A stretch of DNA of 5,189 nt from Chlorobiota bacterium (GTDB taxonomy: Bacteria > Bacteroidota > Bacteroidia > Bacteroidales > B39-G9). Where the stretch lies: the NCBI GenBank assembly GCA_030632095.1, contig DAOVJU010000297.1, positions 1-5,189 of the forward strand, given 5' to 3'. Made by a program: the position numbers and the translations under genes. Shown piece after piece: positions 1-5,097 of this stretch (position 1 is its first letter; every line of letters begins with the position of its first letter). The notes beneath the pieces were generated by a model, which searched no databases, was not told the DNA's origin, and worked only from the letters and a program-made list of their open reading frames with translations.

Positions 1-441
1 AATGAAGCTAAACTTGTTGAATTATTAAGGCAGAATACTAAATTTATTCAGGAATTATCAATAGTAGCTATACATGGCCAACAAATTGCAGGGCACATTT
101 TATTCTTTCCTGTAAATATTATTCATGAAACTATTATTTATGAGTCTTTATCTTTAGGTCCAATGTCAGTTATCCCTGAATTTCAAAAACAAGGAATTGG
201 AGGGAAGCTTATAATACATGGTTTGAATGTAGCACGCGAATTAGGATTTAAATCGGTTATAGTTCTTGGCCATAGTAATTATTATCCAAAATTTGGTTTT
301 AAAAAGGCAAGTTATTGGGAAATACGTTGTCCATTTGAAGTTCCTGATGAAGTTTTTATGGCTATCGAATTAAAAGAAGGCGGACTTGATCGAATTAAAG
401 GAATGGTTGAATATCCAGTCGAATTTGACGAGGTTAGTTAA
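1..441 (+). CDS. GNAT family N-acetyltransferase, YhbS-like (5' end missing)
   Basis: The frame is open from base 1 to the TAA at 439-441 and gives 147 residues; the true start lies upstream of the window, so the internal ATG at 163 is not the start. Members of this family (COG3153, YhbS-like) are usually about 160-170 residues, so roughly the first 20 are missing. The acetyl-CoA pyrophosphate-binding motif Q/R-x-x-G-x-G appears as QKQGIG (window residues 62-67), just after the beta strand GPMSVIPEF. The family's C-terminal signature is also present: VIVLGHSNYYPKFGF (about 86-100), matching the typical GHxxYYxxFGF. GNAT enzymes transfer acetyl from acetyl-CoA to an amine; the substrate cannot be told from sequence. 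It is a cytoplasmic protein with no signal peptide in the visible part. It converges on the cysteine-rich gene, with 208 bp between the stop codons. Family assignment is firm, substrate unknown. Confidence 0.9.
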   Translation, partial: NEAKLVELLRQNTKFIQELSIVAIHGQQIAGHILFFPVNIIHETIIYESLSLGPMSVIPEFQKQGIGGKLIIHGLNVARELGFKSVIVLGHSNYYPKFGFKKASYWEIRCPFEVPDEVFMAIELKEGGLDRIKGMVEYPVEFDEVS

Positions 442-458
442 TTAATGTGATTCATGAA

Positions 459-476
459 AAGAGTAATATTACTTTT
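459..476 (+). terminator. Weak AT-rich hairpin, possible terminator of the acetyltransferase gene
   Basis: Seventeen bases after the acetyltransferase stop lies a 7-bp stem (459-465 with 470-476, one G-U pair) closing an ATAT loop; its core, AGTAATATTACT, is a perfect palindrome. A T-rich stretch, TTTTAATATTTTAT, overlaps and follows the right arm. The stem has a single G-C pair, so it would be a weak intrinsic terminator, and chance occurrence in such AT-rich DNA is possible. The rest of the 442-649 spacer shows no recognisable gene or site. Confidence 0.3.
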
Positions 477-649
477 AATATTTTATGTGAGTCCCTCTTA
501 TATTATATACATTAAATACTTAGTTTCTATTTATTCAACTGATAAACAATATTTTCACTAATTCCGATTTCACAATCTAAATCATTAGTAATTGTTCCTC
601 AATAACAAAAAATATTTATGTCATAATCATTGTTTGTAATGTTATCTTG

Positions 650-1747
650 TTATTTGCAAGGACCACAATCAATAGGACAAGTAACACAATCTTCACCACC
701 ATTGCAAACCCCATCGCCGCATTCAGGCGACTGGCAAACCCCACCTGAACAAACCCCACTAACACAATCTGCATCTAATAAACAACCATCACCATCCCCG
801 CAAGGAGAACATGAACCACCGCAATCCGTATCAGTTTCATTTCCGTTATGAACTCCATCAGAACAGGAAGCCTCTACGCAAACACCACCATCACAAACAC
901 CACTTTCACAATCTGAACCTACAACACAACCCTGTCCGGAAGTACAAGCAGGACATGAACCACCACCACAATCCGTATCAGTTTCATCACCGTTAAGAAC
1001 TCCATCAGAACAGGAAGGCGACGCCTGGCAAACACCACCTATACAACTTCCACTTACACAATCTGCATCTAATAAACAACCATCACCATCCCCGCAAGGA
1101 GAACATGAACCACCACAATCCGTATCAGTTTCATTTCCATTTTGAATTTCGTCAGTACAAGTTGGTGCAACTTCCTGTAATGTTATAGCAAGATGTATGT
1201 ACACACTTACATTTCCACAATCCTTTTCTGAACGTACACTTACATTACCATCAACAGAACCAAAATCAACAGTTATTGATGAAGTTCCTTGCCCGGAAGC
1301 AATACTTGCTTCTTCAGGAACAGTCCAGTTATAACTATCAGCACTTAATACTTCGTCAATAGAATATGAAACACCTGTTTGATATTGATCCGGTGTTGTA
1401 TTTCCTGATATTTCAGTAGGAGAAGCAGGGAAGCCACATCCATTATATTCTAACCATTCAGAACCATCATAATAATTTATTTTTTTTGTTTCTGAATTAA
1501 AAATTACTAATCCTGCTGCCGGTGATGCTATATCATTTCGCTCCGTACTTGTCATACGAGGTAGCAATAAACCTTTTGCTGTAGATTTTACATCAAGTAT
1601 TGCAGAATTGTCCGGTGTATAACCATCATCATCAGTAATAGTTATGTTTTGTCCAAGAATATTGGTGTAAAAAATAAAAATAAAAACATATAAACTACTT
1701 TTTATAGCAATTCTTTTTAACGAATGAAAAAATTGTAAAGTCTCCAT
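650..1747 (-). CDS. Secreted cysteine-rich repeat protein with N-terminal tail-fibre-like module
   Basis: 365 residues. Residues 1-33 look like a signal peptide: basic residues K11, R12 and K16, then the hydrophobic run SLYVFIFIFYTNILG, with cleavage probably near residue 33. There is no lipobox cysteine. Residues about 36-100 form the module seen at the start of many Bacteroidota surface proteins (NSAILDVKSTAKGLLLPRM ... GLVIFNSETKKINYYDGSEW), resembling phage tail-fibre regions. Residues about 104-190 look like a PKD/Ig-like domain with two cysteines (C104, C177). Residues 197-364 are cysteine-rich: three full 8-Cys repeats (197-240, 246-290, 295-338) with pattern C-x-D..NG-x-ETDTDCGG..C-x-x-C..GC..DC-x-SG-x-C-x-GGVC, then a 6-Cys half repeat (343-364, CGDGVCNGGEDC). 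Similar Cys repeats occur in secreted proteins of myxobacteria. Disulfides, and perhaps Ca2+ binding by the acidic NETDTD segments, are inferred. No type IX secretion C-terminal domain is visible. The start is the only ATG before residue 65 and has a Shine-Dalgarno site. Function unknown; likely an exported adhesin-like or structural protein. Confidence 0.85.
   Translation of the reverse strand: METLQFFHSLKRIAIKSSLYVFIFIFYTNILGQNITITDDDGYTPDNSAILDVKSTAKGLLLPRMTSTERNDIASPAAGLVIFNSETKKINYYDGSEWLEYNGCGFPASPTEISGNTTPDQYQTGVSYSIDEVLSADSYNWTVPEEASIASGQGTSSITVDFGSVDGNVSVRSEKDCGNVSVYIHLAITLQEVAPTCTDEIQNGNETDTDCGGSCSPCGDGDGCLLDADCVSGSCIGGVCQASPSCSDGVLNGDETDTDCGGGSCPACTSGQGCVVGSDCESGVCDGGVCVEASCSDGVHNGNETDTDCGGSCSPCGDGDGCLLDADCVSGVCSGGVCQSPECGDGVCNGGEDCVTCPIDCGPCK
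656..1159 (-). repeat. Intragenic tandem cysteine-rich repeats (three full units plus a half unit)
   Basis: In gene order, repeat 1 is at 1028-1159, repeat 2 at 878-1012, repeat 3 at 734-865 and the half repeat at 656-721. The spacing is 49 codons (147 bp). Repeats 1 and 3 are almost identical at DNA level: 762-844 and 1056-1138 differ at one base in 83 (G821 versus A1115). Repeat 2 is clearly diverged in its second half but shares with repeat 3 an exact 20-bp block at the repeat start (851-870 and 998-1017). The array is therefore not a simple ladder of equal-aged copies. The half repeat keeps six cysteines and ends the protein one residue after its last cysteine. Confidence 0.9.
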
Positions 1748-1751
1748 TTTT

Positions 1752-1756
1752 CCTCC
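1752..1756 (-). promoter_or_regulatory. Shine-Dalgarno site GGAGG for the cysteine-rich gene
   Basis: On the minus strand GGAGG lies four bases before the ATG at 1747-1745, with AAAA between. It supports this start codon. It stands out because most Bacteroidota genes lack a Shine-Dalgarno motif and use A-rich leaders, as ffh does in this window. The spacing is slightly shorter than usual. Confidence 0.6.
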
Positions 1757-1799
1757 AATTTTAATTATTTATGTCTTGAAAATTTTAATTGGTTATATA

Positions 1800-1807
1800 C
1801 AAAGATA
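1800..1807 (-). promoter_or_regulatory. Candidate Bacteroidota -7 promoter element for the cysteine-rich gene
   Basis: The minus strand reads TATCTTTG, an exact match to the Bacteroidota -7 consensus TAnnTTTG. It would give a leader of roughly 45 bases that contains the GGAGG site. No good -33 element (TTTG or TTG) is visible at the expected distance, so the call rests on one element and its position. Confidence 0.4.
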
Positions 1808-1958
1808 TGATAAAATTTGATAATTTGTCATGTATATAGCATAATTGATATCTCATATTATGAATGTAATTTACTGAAGTTTCGCACTTGAGTGTGTTAA
1901 ATATAATATACTAATTATGAATACTTTACATACATATATTGCTTTGGATTTGGTGTTA

Positions 1959-2020
1959 TTTTGTGCCGCATCATCGACAAGCCTATGGCGGCCGATGATT
2001 TTGGCGCTTTGGCGGCAAAA
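1959..2020. repeat. GC-rich imperfect inverted repeat, possible structured or dispersed element
   Basis: Bases 1963-2016 are about 61% G+C (33 of 54), while both flanks are strongly A+T. The patch pairs with itself. The outer arms are GCCGC (1965-1969) with GCGGC (2012-2016), continued after a two-base bulge by TTTT (1959-1962) with AAAA (2017-2020). An inner arm pairs ATCATCG (1970-1976) with CGATGAT (1993-1999), and its loop contains GCC-TAT-GGC (1981-1989). A 7-bp direct repeat TTTGGCG occurs at 2000-2006 and 2008-2014. The nested pairing suggests a folded RNA or a palindromic dispersed repeat. It is not a standard terminator for either neighbour. No identity is claimed. Confidence 0.45.
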
Positions 2021-2131
2021 GAAAAATGGGCTCAATGTAAATTTTAAGTTGAGATTCATTTTATTATTCTATTTTTTTAGTTCAATAAATATTATTATGT
2101 AATATTGCGCAAAAAATCAGGTTATAGAGTT

Positions 2132-2941
2132 ATGGAAATATATTTTCATGTAGGTTTACCAAGAGCTGCTTCTACATTTTTTCAATACAATGTTTTTCCA
2201 CATTTTAAAGGAGTTCAATATATAAAGAAGCATAGTTTTAATAAAAGAGAAAATATTATTTCAAGAACAAAGCCAGAAAAAATTTTGCTTTCCACTGAAA
2301 TGGATATAGGAAAAGAAAACAAGTTTGAAAAATTAAAGCTAATAGCTAAAGAATATCCTGAAGCCAGAGCAATTCTTGTTCTTCGTAAGCATAGTTCATG
2401 GGTCAAATCAAAATATTTCTATTTTATAAGAAAGCATGGAAGTTTGGATTTTCATGAATTTTTTAATTTTGAAAATTCCGGATTTTTTAAAATTGAGCAT
2501 TTAGAGTATAAACGTAAAATTGAATTAATTGAAGGATTATATAGTCATAAACCATATGTTATTTTCCAGGAAGACATTGCTGATGATCCATATCTGGTAA
2601 TTAAAAAATTATCTGCATTTATGGGAGTTGAATACGACATAAATAAAATTCGTTTATCGAAAGTTAATAAGTCATTCTCACAAACTGAATTAAGAAGATT
2701 ACTTTATTTAAACAAAAAATTAAAAAACTGGCCTGAAAAAGTTAAAATGTTCAATTTGGTATACAGAGCATTCCGTAATTTATTAATTCGACTAGTTGTA
2801 ATCTATTCAAAGTTAACACCTGAGAAATCTCCATACCTTGAATCCTTAATTCCCGGCGAAGCAATTGCACGAATTGATAATTATTTTGAAAACGACTGGA
2901 ATTATTGTAAGCAATATGCTGAAGAAAATTATGCGATTTAA
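2132..2941 (+). CDS. Sulfotransferase family protein (PAPS-dependent, P-loop fold)
   Basis: 269 residues from the ATG at 2132. The frame can also start at TTG 2105, but ATG 2132 puts the first beta strand at the N-terminus (MEIYFHVGLP), as usual in this family. The 5'-phosphosulfate-binding loop is GLPRAASTF (residues 8-16). The 3'-phosphate-binding site is ILVLRKHSSWVKSKY (81-95), with Arg85 and Ser93 eight residues apart, the spacing of the conserved Arg/Ser pair in PAPS sulfotransferases. The later segment YVIFQEDIADDPYLVIKKLSAFMGVEYD (142-169) fits the family's usual E-D-L/I...dp...l..FLG region. Such enzymes move sulfate from PAPS to a hydroxyl or amine, often on a sugar or lipid; the acceptor here is unknown. 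The PAPS loop has Ala13 where Gly or Ser is commoner, a mild deviation. No signal peptide is visible; a hydrophobic stretch near 209-226 (LVYRAF..LLIRLVVIY) is not a clear membrane span. No PAPS-synthesis or glycan genes are adjacent. The heptamer array begins 15 bases after the stop. Confidence 0.82.
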   Translation: MEIYFHVGLPRAASTFFQYNVFPHFKGVQYIKKHSFNKRENIISRTKPEKILLSTEMDIGKENKFEKLKLIAKEYPEARAILVLRKHSSWVKSKYFYFIRKHGSLDFHEFFNFENSGFFKIEHLEYKRKIELIEGLYSHKPYVIFQEDIADDPYLVIKKLSAFMGVEYDINKIRLSKVNKSFSQTELRRLLYLNKKLKNWPEKVKMFNLVYRAFRNLLIRLVVIYSKLTPEKSPYLESLIPGEAIARIDNYFENDWNYCKQYAEENYAI

Positions 2942-2956
2942 TGTAAAAAGATGAAA

Positions 2957-3180
2957 GGCAGTAGGCAGTAAAAAGTAAAAAGTAAAAAGTAAAAAGTAAA
3001 AAGTAAATAGTAAAAAGTAAAAAGTAAATAGTAAAAAGTAAATAGTAAATAGTAAATAGAAGGGCAGTAGGCAGTAAACAGGAATAAGGAATAAGCAACC
3101 AGTAACCAGCAACCAGCAACCAGTAACCAGAAACCAGGAACCAGGAACCAGGAACTAGAAACCAACAACCAATAACTCAT
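2957..3180. repeat. Heptanucleotide tandem repeat array (about 32 units, general form NNNAGNA)
   Basis: The whole stretch divides into 7-bp units. From 2957: two GGCAGTA; then AAAAGTA and AATAGTA units in mixed order from 2971 to 3054; AATAGAA at 3055-3061; one extra G at 3062; two GGCAGTA at 3063-3076; AACAGGA, ATAAGGA and ATAAGCA to 3097; then a block of ACCAGTA, ACCAGCA, ACCAGAA and ACCAGGA from 3098 to 3153; and a fading tail (ACTAGAA, ACCAACA, ACCAATA, partial ACTCAT) to 3180. The phase is unbroken apart from the single extra base. The plus strand is purine-rich and T-poor. As 7 is not a multiple of 3 and the minus-strand units contain no stop, all three minus frames stay open and give false hydrophobic proteins. 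Heptanucleotide repeats (STRR) are known from filamentous cyanobacteria; this array is similar in style. It fills most of the 334-bp gap between the sulfotransferase and ffh. Confidence 0.95.
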
Positions 3181-3239
3181 CTGCATAATAAAAATTTAAA
3201 TAGTTAAAATCACCTACCATACTTTAATGAAATAGTTTG

Positions 3240-3247
3240 TATTTTTG
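3240..3247 (+). promoter_or_regulatory. Candidate Bacteroidota promoter for ffh (-7 element)
   Basis: TATTTTTG matches the -7 consensus TAnnTTTG exactly and ends 28 bases before the ffh ATG, giving a leader of about 20 bases. Upstream, TTTA at 3223-3226 is a weak candidate for the -33 element. The leader (AAGAATAAAAGAAA before the ATG) is A-rich with no Shine-Dalgarno, as is usual in the phylum. ffh therefore probably has its own promoter, downstream of the heptamer array. Confidence 0.5.
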
Positions 3248-3275
3248 TGCTCCGAAATTATAAGAATAAAAGAAA

Positions 3276-4607
3276 ATGTTTGATAATTTATCTGATAGAT
3301 TGGAACGCTCCTTTAAGCTATTAAAAGGGCAGGGCAGGATTACTGAAATTAATATTGCAGAAACATTAAAGGATGTTCGAAGAGCATTACTTGATGCTGA
3401 TGTTAACTATAAAATAGCCAAAACATTTACCGAAAATGTAAAACAGAAAGCATTAGGTCAAAATGTTTTAAATGCTATTCAACCAGGACAATTAATGATC
3501 AAGCTGGTTCGTGATGAACTGGCAGAGTTAATGGGAGGTGAAAAATCTGATATAAATATAAAAGGAAGTCCTGCAATTATACTTATTGCCGGATTACAGG
3601 GTTCTGGTAAAACAACGTTTGCGGGAAAACTTGCAAATTTCTTAAAAACAAAAAAAGGCAAAAAACCATTGCTTGTAGCAGGTGATATTTACAGACCGGC
3701 AGCAATTGAACAGCTAAAAGTTATTGGTGAGCAAATTGATATTCCGGTTTATGCTGAAGATGGAAACAAAAATCCGGTTAAAATTGCTAAGGCTGCAGTT
3801 AAAGAAGCTAAACATAAAGGTAATGATCTTGTAATTGTAGATACTGCCGGGCGTTTAGCTATTGATGAACAAATGATGACAGAGATCACTGAAATAAAAA
3901 AGGCAATTAATCCGCATGAAATACTATTCGTGGTTGATTCAATGACCGGCCAGGATGCTGTTAACACAGCAAAAGAATTTAATGACCGGCTTGATTTTAA
4001 CGGAGTAGTATTAACAAAGTTAGATGGTGATACAAGGGGTGGAGCTGCTTTATCAATAAAAACAATTGTTAATAAGCCAATTAAGTTTGTTGGTACGGGT
4101 GAAAAGATGGATGCACTCGATATTTTTTATCCTGAACGAATGGCAGACAGGATATTAGGTATGGGTGATATTGTTACTCTTGTTGAGAAGGCTCAGGAAC
4201 AATTTGATGTTGAAGAAGCCCGTAAACTTCAAAAGAAAATAGCTAAAAATCTGTTTAATTTCAATGATTTTATTTCCCAGATACAGCAAATAAAGAAAAT
4301 GGGGAACATTAAAGATCTTGCAGGTATGATCCCGGGAGTTGGTAAAGCTATGAAAGACATTGATATTGACGACGATGCATTTAAAGGAATTGAAGCTATT
4401 GTTTCATCAATGACTTCTGTTGAACGTGAAAATCCTTCAATTATGAATGGTAGTAGAAGAAAGCGAATTGCAAATGGAAGTGGAACAAGCATTCAGGATG
4501 TAAATCGTTTGATAAAGCAGTTTGATGAGACCAGAAAAATGATGAAAATGGTGAGTGGTGGAAAAAATCTTTCACGAATGATGAGAAATATGCCAATGGG
4601 ACGGTAG
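3276..4607 (+). CDS. ffh: Signal recognition particle protein Ffh (SRP54 homologue)
   Basis: 443 residues, the normal length for bacterial Ffh. It binds the SRP RNA, recognises signal sequences of nascent membrane and exported proteins, and with receptor FtsY delivers ribosomes to the membrane in a GTP-dependent cycle. The N domain (1-90) has the typical start MFDNLSDRLE and the ALLDADVNY motif (37-45). The G domain (about 97-295) has the P-loop GLQGSGKTT (106-114), the SRP-specific DIYRPAA (137-143), DTAGR (189-193), TKLDGDTRGG (247-256) and FVGTGEKMDALDIF (271-284). The methionine-rich M domain (about 296-443) carries the hydrophobic groove helices (QIQQIKKMG..LAGMIPG, 335-354) and the RNA-binding helix-turn-helix with SRRKRIANGSGTS (393-405) and VNRLIKQF (409-416). 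All key motifs are intact. It has a likely promoter of its own and is followed by 490 bp without a gene, so it appears monocistronic here. The SRP RNA gene is not in this window. Confidence 0.99.
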   Translation: MFDNLSDRLERSFKLLKGQGRITEINIAETLKDVRRALLDADVNYKIAKTFTENVKQKALGQNVLNAIQPGQLMIKLVRDELAELMGGEKSDINIKGSPAIILIAGLQGSGKTTFAGKLANFLKTKKGKKPLLVAGDIYRPAAIEQLKVIGEQIDIPVYAEDGNKNPVKIAKAAVKEAKHKGNDLVIVDTAGRLAIDEQMMTEITEIKKAINPHEILFVVDSMTGQDAVNTAKEFNDRLDFNGVVLTKLDGDTRGGAALSIKTIVNKPIKFVGTGEKMDALDIFYPERMADRILGMGDIVTLVEKAQEQFDVEEARKLQKKIAKNLFNFNDFISQIQQIKKMGNIKDLAGMIPGVGKAMKDIDIDDDAFKGIEAIVSSMTSVERENPSIMNGSRRKRIANGSGTSIQDVNRLIKQFDETRKMMKMVSGGKNLSRMMRNMPMGR

Positions 4608-4633
4608 ATATTGAAAATTAGTATCTTAATTCT

Positions 4634-4660
4634 AATATTCGTGTATTTTAGCAGAATATT
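4634..4660 (+). terminator. AT-rich hairpin just after ffh, possible terminator
   Basis: AATATTC (4634-4640) pairs with GAATATT (4654-4660) around a 13-base loop, 26 bases after the ffh stop, and is followed by a T-rich but interrupted tract. The stem has one G-C pair, so it would be weak. It competes with the longer hairpin at 4747-4780 for the role of ffh terminator. Confidence 0.25.
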
Positions 4661-4688
4661 TTGGTTATTAGTTTTTAGTTAATGGTTC
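4661..4688 (-). repeat. Short degenerate heptamer patch, inverted orientation
   Basis: The plus strand divides into TTGGTTA, TTAGTTT, TTAGTTA and ATGGTTC. Its reverse complement, units of the type ACTAAAA/ACCAATA, resembles the fading end of the array before ffh. Bases 4661-4680 are inversely repeated at 4932-4951 with a single one-base indel. Confidence 0.5.
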
Positions 4689-4746
4689 CGATAGTTATCA
4701 GAATAGTTATTTAGTTTACCCAGTTGAATTGTTTTATTTAATTCTC

Positions 4747-4780
4747 ATTCCATAGAAGAATATGGATTATTCTACGGGGT
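4747..4780 (+). terminator. Long imperfect hairpin followed by T-rich tract, candidate ffh terminator
   Basis: The left arm ATTCCATAGAAGAAT (4747-4761) pairs with ATTATTCTACGGGGT (4766-4780) around the four-base loop ATGG. Two positions do not pair (A4752/C4775 and G4758/A4769) and two are G-U. The tract TTATTTGTTCTT follows at once. This looks like an intrinsic terminator, 139 bases after the ffh stop. It could instead be part of a palindromic dispersed element. Confidence 0.45.
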
Positions 4781-4907
4781 TTATTTGTTCTTATGATTAC
4801 TCTTTTTAAGTTCGTTCAAATTAAGAAAGCGGATATAAGCGTTTGTGCCTTTTAAAACTATCGTATATCCAAAGATTTTCTAATCCTGTTGCCATAATGA
4901 TAAACTT

Positions 4908-4956
4908 AAACCATAAAACTAATAAACTATTACTAAAAACTAATAAACCAATAACT
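4908..4956 (+). repeat. Degenerate heptamer patch related to the array before ffh
   Basis: Seven 7-base units can be read: AAACCAT, AAAACTA, ATAAACT, ATTACTA, AAAACTA, ATAAACC, AATAACT. The repeated core ACT/ACC recurs every 6-8 bases, so the phase is looser than in the main array. The 10-mer ACCAATAACT at 4947-4956 is identical to 3168-3177 at the tail of the main array, which suggests the same repeat family. Low complexity makes coincidence possible. Confidence 0.5.
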
Positions 4957-5049
4957 AAATTTTTATATCATATTTGGTTGTGAATTGTCCAGGTTAGATT
5001 TTAGCTATTAACATTGTTTTAATTAGGTAAAACTCCTAACTTTATGATT

Positions 5050-5057
5050 TATATTTG
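5050..5057 (+). promoter_or_regulatory. Candidate Bacteroidota -7 promoter element for the SiaC-like gene
   Basis: TATATTTG matches TAnnTTTG exactly, 40 bases before the ATG at 5098, giving a leader of about 35 bases. No convincing -33 element is seen at the usual distance, and short AT-rich matches arise by chance, so support is moderate. Confidence 0.4.
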
Positions 5058-5097
5058 TACATTGATCAGTTAAACAACTAAAAACTAATATTCTTAC

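Larger units (their letters stand above)
1748..2131. other. Divergent intergenic region without a supported gene
   Basis: This 384-bp stretch separates the cysteine-rich gene (minus) from the sulfotransferase gene (plus). It holds the candidate promoter and Shine-Dalgarno site of the former and a GC-rich self-complementary patch near its middle. Open frames of about 60 codons exist on both strands over the GC-rich patch (1917-2102 plus, 1871-2059 minus), but neither resembles a protein I recognise and they overlap each other, so I do not call them. No convincing TAnnTTTG promoter was found for the sulfotransferase. Confidence 0.6.
4608..5097. other. 490-bp intergenic region with hairpins and degenerate heptamers
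   Basis: No open frame of note and no recognisable RNA gene. It contains two hairpins that could end ffh transcription, a third stem at 4831-4870, and two short patches of degenerate 7-bp repeats in opposite orientation (4661-4688 and 4908-4956). It also holds a third short copy of the shared sequence AACTAAAAACTAATA at 5076-5090 and a candidate promoter for the next gene at 5050-5057. The third stem pairs GGATATA (4831-4837) with TATATCC (4864-4870), and C-G at 4840-4841 with C-G at 4862-4863 across a two-base bulge, around a 20-base loop. Confidence 0.65.

Noticed and set aside
454..561. 35-codon open frame (MKRVILLLIFYVSPS...) after the acetyltransferase gene
   Set aside because: The start resembles a signal peptide, but the frame is very short, has no ribosome binding site, overlaps the hairpin at 459-476 and is easily explained by AT-rich chance.
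630..996. Plus-strand open frames (630-851, 811-996) rich in Pro, His and Gln
   Set aside because: They are antisense shadows of the cysteine-rich repeats, whose strong codon bias gives open frames on the other strand.
1871..2102. Small open frames on both strands (1917-2102 plus, 1871-2059 minus)
   Set aside because: They overlap each other over the GC-rich palindromic patch, have no recognisable protein features and no good initiation signal. The patch is better described as an inverted repeat.
2957..3180. CRISPR array
   Set aside because: The period is 7 bp with no spacers and no repeat of 23 bp or more; there are no cas genes.
2751..3186. Three overlapping minus-strand open frames with hydrophobic repeats (LLFTFYF and WLLVAGC types) across the heptamer array
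   Set aside because: They exist because the minus-strand heptamers contain no stop in any frame. All three frames read similarly, two run into the sulfotransferase gene, and none has a start region with support.
3479..4492. Minus-strand open frames inside ffh
   Set aside because: They lie wholly antisense to a complete, well-conserved gene and resemble no known protein.
4661..4951. Insertion sequence or MITE bounded by the imperfect inverted repeat
   Set aside because: The 20-bp ends are low-complexity, no target-site duplication is visible and there is no transposase; kept only as a finding.
4608..5097. SRP RNA (ffs) or another known RNA gene near ffh
   Set aside because: The conserved SRP RNA apical loop region is not present on the plus strand, and no tRNA-like or rRNA-like segment was recognised.
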